DNA from: DAOPYU01 sp942493245
Lineage (GTDB): Bacteria; Sumerlaeota; Sumerlaeia; UBA8349
Assembly: GCA_942493245.1 (NCBI GenBank)
Contig: OW818685.1
Coordinates: 3,038,001 to 3,102,000, forward strand
Length of the DNA: 64,000 bases
Reading direction: 5' to 3'
The translations under genes and the position numbers were made by a program. Positions within the stretch are counted from its first letter, which is position 1; each line of letters starts with the position of its first letter. The notes beneath the pieces are model-generated. The model was not told the DNA's origin. It saw nothing but the letters and a program-made list of their open reading frames with translations, and did no database searches. Below are positions 1 through 8,125 of the stretch, in pieces.

Positions 1-1375
1 GGTGGACGGTCACACGCACGCTCTTGACGTCGGGGTGCTGCTTGATCCACGCCAGAATCTCGTACTTGAGGTTTTTCCACACGTGCTGTTCGGTGAGGAC
101 GCGCCCCAGGCCCTGACAGTAGGGACACTGGCGGAACACCACCTTGGAGAGGCTCTGGCGCACCCGCTTGCGGGTCATTTCGAGCAGGCCCAGTTCGCTC
201 AGCGAACCGACCGTGGTCTTGGCGCGGTCCTTCTGGAGAAACTCCTTGAACTTGCGCACGAGCGCCCGCTGGTTCTCGCGGCTCTTCATGTCAATGAAGT
301 CCACGACAATGATGCCCCCGACGTCGCGCAGGCGCAGCTGGCGCGTGATCGTATCCGCCGCCTCGAGGTTGGTCTTCAGGATCATCGCTTCCTGATCGTC
401 TTTGCCCACAAACTTGCCCGAGTTCACGTCAATGGCGATGAGCGCCTCGGTCTCGTCCACAATGATGTACCCGCCGCTCTTGAGCCACACGCGCCGGCGC
501 AGAGCCTTCTGGTACTGATTCTCGACGTCGTAGCGTTCGAAGAGGTTCTGCTCCAGGTCGTCGTAAAGAATCACGCGCTTCTTCAGGTCCGGCATCATGG
601 AGCCGAGCGCCTGGCGCAGCTGGCGCGCGTAGGCGGGCGAATCCACGATCAACTGCTCGATGTCCGCGGTCAACTCGTCGCGGACGATCCGGCCGATCAG
701 GTCGTGGTCGTCATAGACCAGGCAGGGCGCCTGGAGTTGCGTATTTTCCTCGGAGATTTCCGCCCAGAGCGACTTGAGTTTCTCGACGTCGGCCTTGATT
801 TCTTCCTCGTCCTGGCTCAACCCGGCGGTGCGGATGATGAACCCACCATCGTCGGCGTCGAGGGACTTGAGGAGCGAACGCAGGCGGCGCCGCTCAGTCG
901 TGTCCTGAATCCGGCGCGAGACGCCGCCCGTCCGCCCGTCGGAATAGGGCAGATAGACCAGATAGCGCCCCGGCAGCGAAATGTTCGACGTGACCCGCGC
1001 GCCCTTGGTGCCGAGCGGTTCCTTGACCACCTGGACCAGAAGCGTGTCGCCCGCGCGCAAGTCCCGGCATTTTCTCGGCTCGTCGCCTTCTTCCTCCGGC
1101 ACGGTGGGGCGCGTGGGGTGCCCGCCCTTCTTGCCCGGCAGGATATAGTCGCCCACAACATCCGAGAAGTGCAGGAAGGCGTTGCGTTCCATGCCGATGT
1201 TGACAAACACCGCCTGGAGACCCGCCACGACCCCTTCGACGCGCCCCTTGTACAGGTTCCCGACGATGCTTTTTTCCTCGATCTGCTCGACGAAAAGTTG
1301 CACCAACTGATCGTCTTCCAGGATCGCGACGCGGATGTCTTTATCTTCTACGTTGATTAGAACACGCTTTTTCAC
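1..1375 (-). CDS. rng: Ribonuclease G/E family endoribonuclease (3' end beyond window)
   Basis: Single-strand-specific endoribonuclease that processes rRNA and starts mRNA decay in the cytoplasm. The visible 458 codons hold an N-terminal S1-type RNA-binding region (roughly residues 35-120, with GNLYKGRVEGVV and GMERNAFLHFSD) and the catalytic DNase-I-like core. That core contains the DVNSGK motif and the later DFIDM motif, which carry the two magnesium-binding aspartates of the family. A CPYCQG motif near residue 425 matches the zinc-link CPxCxG of RNase E/G. The start is a GTG at 1375: the nearest upstream ATG (1385) is in another frame and soon meets a stop, and GTG gives the standard KKRVLINVE beginning. 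A good promoter lies about 80 bp upstream. The long RNase E scaffold tail cannot be excluded because the 3' end is missing, but the organisation seen is RNase G-like. Confidence 0.93.
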   Translation of the reverse strand, partial: MKKRVLINVEDKDIRVAILEDDQLVQLFVEQIEEKSIVGNLYKGRVEGVVAGLQAVFVNIGMERNAFLHFSDVVGDYILPGKKGGHPTRPTVPEEEGDEPRKCRDLRAGDTLLVQVVKEPLGTKGARVTSNISLPGRYLVYLPYSDGRTGGVSRRIQDTTERRRLRSLLKSLDADDGGFIIRTAGLSQDEEEIKADVEKLKSLWAEISEENTQLQAPCLVYDDHDLIGRIVRDELTADIEQLIVDSPAYARQLRQALGSMMPDLKKRVILYDDLEQNLFERYDVENQYQKALRRRVWLKSGGYIIVDETEALIAIDVNSGKFVGKDDQEAMILKTNLEAADTITRQLRLRDVGGIIVVDFIDMKSRENQRALVRKFKEFLQKDRAKTTVGSLSELGLLEMTRKRVRQSLSKVVFRQCPYCQGLGRVLTEQHVWKNLKYEILAWIKQHPDVKSVRVTVH

Positions 1376-1453
1376 TATGGTACATTCGCCTCTCAGAGGG
1401 CCGGATGCCCAGGCTCGCCTGTTCGTGCCGGTGTCAAACCGGACAGGCACCTC

Positions 1454-1482
1454 TTAATAATATAGGGGACGGAATCCGTCAA
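1454..1482 (-). promoter_or_regulatory. Sigma-70-type promoter for the RNase G gene
   Basis: On the minus strand TTGACG (1477-1482) is followed after exactly 17 bp by TATTAA (1454-1459). The element sits about 80 bp upstream of the GTG start of the RNase G gene and points towards it. Match and spacing are good; no transcript data are available. Confidence 0.55.
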
Positions 1483-1552
1483 CACAATAGATACTTCATC
1501 CCGGGGGGACAGGCCCAGGCCGCTCCCCCTCTGACTCGAAAGCCTCACTCTC

Positions 1553-2713
1553 ATGCGATCCTTGCGAATACTTCTGCTCAACAGCGCCCGCCGGTGGATC
1601 GGGGAAGCCGCCCACACCTTCACCCTCGCCCGTGCGCTCGAAACCCGCGGCCACTGGGTGTTGCTGGGAGTCCGCAAAGGGTTTGAACTTGAAAAACGAG
1701 CCGCCGCCGAGGGGCTGCGCCACCGCGCCTTCACCTTGAACAGCCGCTTCATTCCCTGGGACGACCTGCGCGACACGCGGGCCATCCGCCATATTCTGCG
1801 CGACGAAAAAATAGACCTCATTCAGGTCAACCGGGGGAAAGACCACTGGCTTGCGGCCGCCGCACAACTGTTCGCCGCTCGCCCCCCCGTCCCGCTCATC
1901 CGCGCCCGCCACGTCGTGACCCCGGCCAAAGTCCACTGGGTCAACCGCTGGCTCTACTCGAGCGCCACCGATGCCGTCCTCAGCGTCTCGCAGGCCGCCC
2001 GCGCCTCGCTCGGCCCCTTGGCAACCCTGGCCGCCCACCACGACGCGCGCCGAGACCGCGTCCTCTACTCGGCGGTGGACGCCGACCTATTCTCTCCCAA
2101 TTTGCGTTCCGAAGCAATCCGAAACCAACTGGGAGCCACCCCCGAAAATGTGGTCATCGGTCTGGTGGGGCGCATCCAGCGCATCAAGGGGCAACGCCCC
2201 TTTCTGGACGCCGCCGCCCAGGTGGCCCGTCTTTACCCGCACACGCGCTTCGTGCTGGCCGGACGTGGAACCCCCGAACAGACCCAAGCCCTGCGCGAAT
2301 ACGCCGAAAACGCGGGCCTTCCCCGCGAGAACCTGATCTTCCTCGGGGTGGTGGACAACCTCCCCGAGATCATGGCCGCCTTCGACATCGGCGTCGTCGC
2401 TTCGCTCGGTTCCGAGGGCCACAGCCGCGTCACCCTCGAATACATGGCCTCCGGCCTGCCCATCGTCGCCACCCGAGTGGGCGGCATTCCGGAACTTCTA
2501 ACCGAAGGTTCCGAAGGGTTCCTGATCGAACACGGGAACCCCGACACTCTGTCGCAACGACTCCAGACCCTGGTGGCCGACCCGGAACTCCGGCGCCGCA
2601 TGGGCCTTGCAGGCCGCCAGACGGCCCAGACGCGCTTCCATCCCGACCGCTGGATCGGCGAAGTCGAGGAGTTCTACGAAACCGTCCTCCGTTCCGTCTC
2701 CCCGGCCCACTAG
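1553..2713 (+). CDS. Glycosyltransferase family 4 protein
   Basis: A retaining GT-B glycosyltransferase that moves a sugar from an activated donor to a cell-surface glycan or lipid acceptor; the specific sugar cannot be told from sequence. The N-terminal Rossmann half begins SLRILLLNSARRW. The C-terminal half contains the hinge-region GLVGRIQRIKG at about residue 205 and the donor-binding EX7E motif in SEGHSRVTLEYMASGLPIVAT near residue 290, followed by GGIPELL. Length (386 aa) is normal for GT4. It is divergent from the RNase G gene and convergent with the GT-C-like gene at 2749, so it is probably transcribed alone. The pairing with a polytopic glycosyltransferase-like protein fits envelope glycan assembly, which is inference. 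Confidence 0.85.
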   Translation: MRSLRILLLNSARRWIGEAAHTFTLARALETRGHWVLLGVRKGFELEKRAAAEGLRHRAFTLNSRFIPWDDLRDTRAIRHILRDEKIDLIQVNRGKDHWLAAAAQLFAARPPVPLIRARHVVTPAKVHWVNRWLYSSATDAVLSVSQAARASLGPLATLAAHHDARRDRVLYSAVDADLFSPNLRSEAIRNQLGATPENVVIGLVGRIQRIKGQRPFLDAAAQVARLYPHTRFVLAGRGTPEQTQALREYAENAGLPRENLIFLGVVDNLPEIMAAFDIGVVASLGSEGHSRVTLEYMASGLPIVATRVGGIPELLTEGSEGFLIEHGNPDTLSQRLQTLVADPELRRRMGLAGRQTAQTRFHPDRWIGEVEEFYETVLRSVSPAH

Positions 2714-2748
2714 GTCATATTGTCCCAGTTTACGGTCGGACACGCAAC

Positions 2749-4413
2749 CTATTCCAACACGTGCAACCAGAAGAAATCGTGGACACGCCGGGTGCGCCAG
2801 AGTTCGGCATAGCCGGGCCACTGGGAATTCTGGACAATATAGATCGAGTCGTTGATCGGCGCGCGCAGTACTGCGCCGAGAGGAACTCGTTCGGCCGGTT
2901 GTCCCGTTCGCGGGTCAAGGCTGTAGAGCGCAAAGGCGGACGCCAGAAACCGTTCATTCTCCGGATCGTAGAGAATGTGCGCGTTGGGCGGCGCGGGATC
3001 GCGAAAATAGGCGTGGTAGAACTCATAAAAACTCTGCGAACACCCATAGACCTGAACGGCCACAGCCACGACCATCAGAACCGTAAAAAGCATCCGCCGA
3101 ACCCCGTGCCACCCCTCAGCCACCCAGAACGCAAGAGGCACCGCCAACAGGGCATGGATCTGCATGATGTGGCGCGGTCCCCAACACCACCCCCCCGCCC
3201 AGTTGCGCCAACGGCTCATGACGCACAGGAACAACACAAAGTTGAGCAGGACTGCCAGTCCGAAAACCGGTTGCCGGCGCAGCATCGGCCCGAACCCCCA
3301 AAGCGCCAGAAACAAAACAGGGGAGAAGAAAAACAGGCCTTTCCCGATACTCATGGTAAAGCCATACAACCCCGCCAGAATCGGTGTTGAGAACTGAATC
3401 CCTTCCGACTGGTCCGAATACCCGGACGCCAGTAAACTGCCATATTGAAACCAATTCATGGCCAGAATCGCCCCGCCCGCCAACCCAACCGGTACACAAA
3501 ACGCGATCAGACGCAGCAAGGGGCGTGCTCTTCCGCCTGCGCCCGGCGCCATCAGGCGCCGCCCCAACGCCTTGACCAGTTCAGCCACCCGCACGGATGA
3601 ACCCAGGAAACCGGAAACCGGGAAATCGCCATACAAGGCCAGCAAAGCCAGAACGGGCAGAAAAACAATCGAATCGAGACGCACCAGGCATCCATACCCT
3701 GCGGCCATTCCCGCCACGAAACAGAGCCAGCCCGAGGCCACACGGCCACCGGGAGACGCTTCAGGAGGAATGGCGGGATCGTCCTGGGGTAAGAAATACC
3801 ATGCCAACGCCAGCAAGGCCAACAACTGACACAACCCCGCGAACGCTTCGGAAAAAAACGTGCGCGCGTGGGGCCACGCCATCGAGCCGGCGCCCCAGGC
3901 CAAAGCCGTCAGCCAGGCGGCGCGTTCCGAACGGGTCAGTCGGCGGGCCAGCAGAAAAAGAATCATACCGGAAAAAGCGGTGAGGACCGTATTGAAAAGT
4001 GAGACCCCCAGACGGGTCGCCACCTGCTGCGCCTCCGCCGCCAGCGCCGCACCCTGCGGTAAGGCCGGACGCGGCGCCACAATCGTCTGAATCGTCCTCA
4101 GACGCGAATCGAGGAAAACCCACTCCTCGTCCGACGCGAGAGGTTGCATGGCGAGTCCCAACCAATAAAACGGTACGGCCGCGATCGGCTGTCCCACGCC
4201 GTACTGGGCGTATTCGCGCCCGTCGGCTCGGGGCGGCTGACCCGGACGGGTGGCAAACCCCTCGGTAATGGGATCAATGGCCAGCGACCCGCGTGTGGCC
4301 AGGGCTTCCGTCACACGGAACATGACTTCTTCGTCCGGGGAGTAGAAATGCCCACCCAACGTCAACACATACAGAAACAGGAGCAGAAGAAAAACGAGAA
4401 CAGGGCTGCGCAT
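2749..4413 (-). CDS. Polytopic membrane protein, GT-C/PMT-like glycosyltransferase
   Basis: A 554-residue integral membrane protein with about ten hydrophobic segments, starting with VFLLLLFLYVLTLGGHFYS at the N terminus. The FYSPDEE motif just after the first segment is the position where GT-C glycosyltransferases (the PMT/ArnT/GT39 superfamily) carry acidic catalytic residues on the first extracytoplasmic loop. A further conserved-looking block, WCWGPRHIM near residue 425, resembles the WGPRH of large mannosyl- or arabinosyl-transferase-like proteins. It would use a polyprenyl-phosphate sugar donor at the periplasmic face; the substrate is unknown. The start ATG at 4413 has only a weak ribosome binding site. 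Its neighbour is galT, 110 bp upstream on the same strand, so the two may be co-transcribed in sugar metabolism. Confidence 0.7.
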   Translation of the reverse strand: MRSPVLVFLLLLFLYVLTLGGHFYSPDEEVMFRVTEALATRGSLAIDPITEGFATRPGQPPRADGREYAQYGVGQPIAAVPFYWLGLAMQPLASDEEWVFLDSRLRTIQTIVAPRPALPQGAALAAEAQQVATRLGVSLFNTVLTAFSGMILFLLARRLTRSERAAWLTALAWGAGSMAWPHARTFFSEAFAGLCQLLALLALAWYFLPQDDPAIPPEASPGGRVASGWLCFVAGMAAGYGCLVRLDSIVFLPVLALLALYGDFPVSGFLGSSVRVAELVKALGRRLMAPGAGGRARPLLRLIAFCVPVGLAGGAILAMNWFQYGSLLASGYSDQSEGIQFSTPILAGLYGFTMSIGKGLFFFSPVLFLALWGFGPMLRRQPVFGLAVLLNFVLFLCVMSRWRNWAGGWCWGPRHIMQIHALLAVPLAFWVAEGWHGVRRMLFTVLMVVAVAVQVYGCSQSFYEFYHAYFRDPAPPNAHILYDPENERFLASAFALYSLDPRTGQPAERVPLGAVLRAPINDSIYIVQNSQWPGYAELWRTRRVHDFFWLHVLE

Positions 4414-4523
4414 ATCGAGTCGGCCTTACACGGTCAGGCTGAAATCGCGGATATTTCCAGAAACAAGAGCGGCGTCCCGCCTGCCGATGGGACGCCGTAC
4501 AGATTCGGTTCGACACGCGCCGG

Positions 4524-5576
4524 TCAGCCGGTCGCGCCTTCCCCCGCCAGAGCGCCCGGTTCGTCTTCGTCGGAACCGACATCCGCTTCGCGCATCCGCT
4601 GCGCTGCGTCCTCGGGCGAAATACTGTTAATATAGAAACCCGTTCCCCATTCAAATCCGGCCTGAGTGGACATCTGGGGAATCAGTTCGATGTGCCAGTG
4701 GAAATAGGGCAAATCCTCATCCGCAAAAGGCGCCGTATGGATCACGAAATTGTAATCGGGGTTGCCCAGGGCGGTCTTGAGCCGCATGAGCAGACGCTTG
4801 AGAACCTGCGCCAGCGACTTGACCTCGACCATCTGGATATCGCAGAAAAACGACTCGTGCTGACGCGGCAAAATCCACGTTTCATAAGGAAATCGCGACG
4901 CGAAGGGATGGAACGCCACAAAAAGTTCGTTCTGCGCCACAATGCGTATGTTGTCGCGCTCTTCCTGGCGGATCACATCGCAGAAAACGCACCGTTCCTT
5001 GTACTCGTAGTAATTGCGTGCGCCTTCGACTTCCTCGAGTACCCGCTTGGGCACGATCGGCAACGCGATAATCTGCGAGTGCGAGTGGGCCAGCGTCGCC
5101 CCGGCCCGCGGCCCGTGATTCTTGAAAATCAGCACATAACGAAACCGGTGGTCGCGATGCAGATCAATCATGCGCTCCCGGTACGCCCAGAGCACCTCTT
5201 CAATCTGCCCCAGCGGCATATCGGCCATGTCCATCTCATGCGAGGGTGTCTCGATCACCACTTCGTGAGCGCCCACCCCACTCATCATGTCGAACATGCC
5301 CTGACCCATCCGTACCAGTTGCCCTTCGATCTGCATGGCGGGAAACTTGTTCGGCACCACCCGCACCCACCACCCCGACTTGTTGGGCAGGGTCGAATCA
5401 TGTCGGAAGGCCAGAATCTCGGGCGGGGTGGACAACTCGTGACTCTCGCAGAACGGACAAGCCTCCGCTTCAACAGGCAGAGTGGGATTCAGCACCTCAG
5501 CGCCCGGACGATTGCTGCGCTCCGAGGCAATGATCACCCAGCGGCCAATGACGGGATCTTTACGCAACTCGGGCAT
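4524..5576 (-). CDS. galT: Galactose-1-phosphate uridylyltransferase
   Basis: Leloir-pathway enzyme that swaps UMP between UDP-glucose and galactose 1-phosphate. The N terminus ELRKDPVIGRWVIIASER and the zinc-site CPFCESHE are family hallmarks. The active-site HSHSQ, with the histidine that becomes uridylylated, sits in GATLAHSHSQI near residue 165. A second half-domain motif, FHWHIELIP, is near residue 300. About 350 residues is the usual length. I place the start at 5576 because a GAGGAG ribosome binding site lies 9 bp upstream; an in-frame extension of 11 codons exists but lacks one. No galK, galE or galM is adjacent, although a DUF4432 aldose-epimerase-like gene lies 6 kb away. The last 20 or so residues are acidic and probably disordered. 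Confidence 0.93.
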   Translation of the reverse strand: MPELRKDPVIGRWVIIASERSNRPGAEVLNPTLPVEAEACPFCESHELSTPPEILAFRHDSTLPNKSGWWVRVVPNKFPAMQIEGQLVRMGQGMFDMMSGVGAHEVVIETPSHEMDMADMPLGQIEEVLWAYRERMIDLHRDHRFRYVLIFKNHGPRAGATLAHSHSQIIALPIVPKRVLEEVEGARNYYEYKERCVFCDVIRQEERDNIRIVAQNELFVAFHPFASRFPYETWILPRQHESFFCDIQMVEVKSLAQVLKRLLMRLKTALGNPDYNFVIHTAPFADEDLPYFHWHIELIPQMSTQAGFEWGTGFYINSISPEDAAQRMREADVGSDEDEPGALAGEGATG

Positions 5577-5885
5577 TTCGTTCACTCCTCGTGCCGGCGC
5601 AAGGCACAACTTCTCTCCCTACGCCTTCACCCGGATATTATACACGATATCCGTTCCCGTGGATAGCCTAAATATGGACGAGCGTCTCTCGGCTTGATCC
5701 TTCATTTTTAGGACGCCCCTTCAGGGCTTTTACCTGTTTATGGGCTATTCCGGGGGTTCCCTTCGGTCACCCCCGGCTACTCACCGTCGCCCCCTCCGGG
5801 GGCTGAAAAACTCAATAGATCGGATCTTTTCCAATCCTTCAATCCCAAAATGAAGGATCAAGGTCTCTCGGCCATTGCCTTCCTC
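5577..5885. other. Gene-free interval between galT and the 5886 gene
   Basis: About 300 bp with no credible gene. Its right half holds the multi-hairpin element annotated separately at 5712-5803 and, at 5834-5858, an 8-bp inverted repeat (ATCCTTCA/TGAAGGAT) just past the end of the minus-strand gene at 5886. That repeat lacks a T-run and is only a weak terminator candidate. Confidence 0.5.
5712..5803 (+). repeat. Multi-hairpin intergenic element (three stem-loops)
   Basis: Three GC stem-loops occur in 92 bp: GCCC/GGGC (5715-5718 with 5724-5727), CCGGGGGT/ACCCCCGG (5750-5757 with 5769-5776) and GCCCCC/GGGGGC (5789-5794 with 5798-5803). The element is non-coding in context and lies between two minus-strand genes. 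From memory, similar strings, whose translation contains RPFRAF and later IPGVP, recur as intergenic repeats in some planctomycete-like genomes. I cannot verify that here. It may be a repetitive palindromic element or a transcription-stopping structure. Confidence 0.5.
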
Positions 5886-6518
5886 TCAGAACCCACTTTC
5901 CTTTTCCGCGGTCAAGGGCGTTTCCGAAGAGGGTTTTTCTCCGGAAAACGACTTCAAAGTTTCCACCAGATCCAGCAGGGTCTTCAAATCGTCCGGCAAT
6001 TCCTTGCCCCGTTTCCATGCTTCGCTCTCGCGCGTCTTGCGCCCCAGCGCTTCCACCTGCGCCAGCGCGTCTTCCCATTTCTCACGCACAGAGCCCGTGG
6101 CCGCATCTCGCTGAGAGGCCAGTTCACGCCGCAGATCGTCCAACTGGCCTTGCCAATCCTTCGATTGCAGGTACGACTCCCCCCGCTCCTGCAGGGACAT
6201 CGCTTTTGCATGCATGCCACGCAACAAACTCTCAACATCGCGAGTGGAGACACATTCGCTCTGCTGGCGCAATTGCTCCGACCCACGGCGAAGAGATTCG
6301 GACTGGCGCCGAAGCGCTTCGGGAAAACGGCTCATTTGAAACCGTCCCCCCTCGAACAGCAAATCGCGCTCGCGCCAAAGCAGAAAACACCACACTCCCA
6401 ACCCCAACAACACCACTGCGGCCAGGAAACTGAAACGAGGCCGCGCGTAAAGAGGACGGCGCGCGGTCGAAATCTTCCCCTTCAAACTTGTTTCAGATGG
6501 GTGTTCCGGCCTCCCCAT
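5886..6518 (-). CDS. Single-pass membrane protein of unknown function
   Basis: I do not recognise this 210-residue protein. It has a basic N-terminal stretch ending in a transmembrane helix (FLAAVVLLGLGVWCFLLW, about residues 34-53). A long charged, largely helical region follows, with repeated Ser, Arg, Glu and Leu spacing suggestive of a coiled coil (for example SEALRRQSESLRRGSEQLRQQ in spirit, residues about 65-110). It would be anchored in the inner membrane with the helical part outside. The start at 6518 is favoured by a GGAGG ribosome binding site 6 bp upstream. It overlaps the end of the preceding lipoprotein gene by translational coupling distance (stop at 6532), so the two are co-expressed. 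The last third mentions no known motif. Confidence 0.75.
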   Translation of the reverse strand: MGRPEHPSETSLKGKISTARRPLYARPRFSFLAAVVLLGLGVWCFLLWRERDLLFEGGRFQMSRFPEALRRQSESLRRGSEQLRQQSECVSTRDVESLLRGMHAKAMSLQERGESYLQSKDWQGQLDDLRRELASQRDAATGSVREKWEDALAQVEALGRKTRESEAWKRGKELPDDLKTLLDLVETLKSFSGEKPSSETPLTAEKESGF

Positions 6519-6531
6519 AATTGCCTCCGCG

Positions 6532-7029
6532 TCAGCGTCTTTCCGCATCCATGCGCGCCTTGGCCGACCGTACGAGTTCCAACGCCACATCGCGATTCAG
6601 ACGCATTTTCACCAGCAGTTCGCCATCGGCCTCATCGGTCACCGAGACGGGCTGCAATTCTCCAACCAAGGCATGCATCTGGGCCGAAAAAACCGGGTCC
6701 GCCTCCGTCAAATTCACCAGCCGCACCACACTGTCCGACAGGGGCGCCTCGTCCGAAACCCAGGCGCACTGCGCCAGATCCACCTTGGAGACCAGCAATT
6801 TATCCAACAGCACGGTCCGCGCCTGATCCGTCGCCTCCTGACGCGCTTTCAGGCGTGCGTTGAGCGCTTTCTCCCACGAGACTTTCACCGCGCGTCCTTC
6901 GGATTCCAGCCAATCGGTTTTCTTGAACAGGTCCACCACCGAGCAACCCGACCCCATCAGGATCATCGCAACCAGCGCCACTAACCCGGCAAAACCCCGT
7001 CCCAAACCGCCAATACGCCCTGACAACAT
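6532..7029 (-). CDS. Putative lipoprotein of unknown function
   Basis: A 165-residue protein with a lipoprotein signal peptide: a hydrophobic segment (GLVALVAMILMG) ends in the lipobox LMGSGC, so Cys at about residue 29 would be lipidated and the protein anchored in a membrane facing the periplasm. The mature part is a mixed alpha/beta region of about 135 residues with a conserved-looking end, LLVKMRLNRDVALELVRSAKARMD. I chose the ATG at 7029 because it places a normal-length signal peptide at the start; longer in-frame starts add 31 unsupported residues. It is followed 14 bp later by the start of the membrane protein at 6518, so they look like an operon. No function is assigned. Confidence 0.75.
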   Translation of the reverse strand: MLSGRIGGLGRGFAGLVALVAMILMGSGCSVVDLFKKTDWLESEGRAVKVSWEKALNARLKARQEATDQARTVLLDKLLVSKVDLAQCAWVSDEAPLSDSVVRLVNLTEADPVFSAQMHALVGELQPVSVTDEADGELLVKMRLNRDVALELVRSAKARMDAERR

Positions 7030-7121
7030 AACCCGGCTCACTTTCTCACGACAACTCAGACCGGCACGTGCAAACCGGTCAGACAGCCCCCGATCTTTGC
7101 CGCAATTCCAACGGAAAAGCA

Positions 7122-7141
7122 AGATAAGATTGGTCTTATCT
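7122..7141 (-). terminator. Weak hairpin downstream of the TPR-like gene
   Basis: A perfect 8-bp inverted repeat, AGATAAGA (7122-7129) and TCTTATCT (7134-7141) with a 4-nt loop, lies 15 bp past the stop of the gene at 7156. On the minus strand it is followed by TGCTTTTCC. The stem is AT-rich, so it may be a weak terminator or attenuator before the lipoprotein gene. Confidence 0.35.
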
Positions 7142-7155
7142 CAACCGCCGGAAAA

Positions 7156-7761
7156 CTACTTTTCCGCGCTCCTCTGCGCCACAGTCAAAGACTGGCGCAT
7201 CCGTTCGGCTTTGATCTGGTCAATCCGGCTCAGGTACATCAACGTCCGGCCATAGCCACCCGCCATGAGCCAGACCTGATAAAAACCCCGCCGCGCCTCA
7301 TCGTACTCTCCCCGCTCGAACAACTCCTGAGCCGAGCGATACCACTTTTTCAACGCCTCGCCGACCGGAATACCCTTGCGGGTCAACAGGTCGTACAGCG
7401 CGCTCTGGCATTGGCGGTTGCGCTGCGTATCGTCAATCAGTTTTCGCAATTCGGCGCTTTCAGGGGCCAGACGCCCAGCCTGCCGAAACAGATCGAGCGC
7501 ACCGTCGAAATCCACTTTCTCATACAGGCGAAACCCCTGCGCGACCAGATCGCGCGCTTCGGCCAGGCGATCCGACCCGTTCCGGGTCGCCGTCAGAGTG
7601 AGCGTATCCGCCGAGGTCTTCTGTACAACCGCAGCGCCTTGTTCCATTTCGAACAAAGCGGAACTGCGCGCCTGAAGCGGCAAAGAAAAAGAAATCCCAG
7701 AAACTGTTACGAGAAGAACACACACCTGCCTGAATGCAAGGCGCCAATGGAAGGAAAACAT
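7156..7761 (-). CDS. Secreted TPR-like protein of unknown function
   Basis: A 201-residue protein with a Sec-type signal peptide (MFSFHWRLAFRQVCVLLVTVSG up to about residue 32). It contains helical repeats resembling a tetratricopeptide: a block GFRLYEKVDFDGALDLFRQAGRLAPESAELRKL near residues 75-107, and a second one ending ELFERGEYDEARRGFYQVW near residue 160. TPR proteins mediate protein-protein contacts; the partner is unknown. I placed the start at 7761, where a signal peptide begins and an AAAGGAG sequence lies 14 bp upstream; the longer frame to 7965 begins with low-complexity residues typical of non-coding sequence. It is the first gene of a leftward group with the lipoprotein and the membrane protein, suggesting a small envelope complex. 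Confidence 0.7.
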   Translation of the reverse strand: MFSFHWRLAFRQVCVLLVTVSGISFSLPLQARSSALFEMEQGAAVVQKTSADTLTLTATRNGSDRLAEARDLVAQGFRLYEKVDFDGALDLFRQAGRLAPESAELRKLIDDTQRNRQCQSALYDLLTRKGIPVGEALKKWYRSAQELFERGEYDEARRGFYQVWLMAGGYGRTLMYLSRIDQIKAERMRQSLTVAQRSAEK

Positions 7762-8125
7762 GCAGTCTTTTCGAACTCCTTTACAGGCGGAATAGGAACA
7801 GGAAAATGGGAAGCCAAACACCCCCCACAAAGAACAGGAACCGGAGCCAGACCGGAAAAAACCACGCCACTCACCATGAGAAAGAACAAGACGTTTCGCA
7901 CACCGTCCAGGGAAACCGAGAGTTTCCCTACTTCCGTCAACAGGAGAAAACCGGAGCGGAAACAAAGCCCACGTCCCACTGTCGGTTTATCATCCGGAAA
8001 CGACAATCCATCTGTCAAGAAAAAATAGCTGCCAAAACGAAGTTTTTCACGTCGTCCTTGAATGCCCACTCGAAAAACTGGTAGGGTGGCGGGGTAACAC
8101 TCGCGCAAAGAAAGGTTCCCAAACC
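7762..8125. other. Divergent intergenic region between the TPR-like gene and lpxD
   Basis: About 360 bp separating divergent transcripts. It is A-rich on the plus strand and contains long open frames on both strands that have no homology-like features and no ribosome binding sites. Promoters for both directions are expected here; I found no convincing -35/-10 pair. lpxD has a modest AAAGG site before its ATG. Confidence 0.4.

Noticed and set aside
2..1360. 452-codon open frame on the plus strand
   Set aside because: It mirrors the RNase G gene codon by codon on the other strand and has no ribosome site or family motif.
7411..8028. 205-codon open frame on the plus strand before lpxD
   Set aside because: Overlaps a better-supported minus-strand gene and the promoter gap, with low-complexity basic residues.
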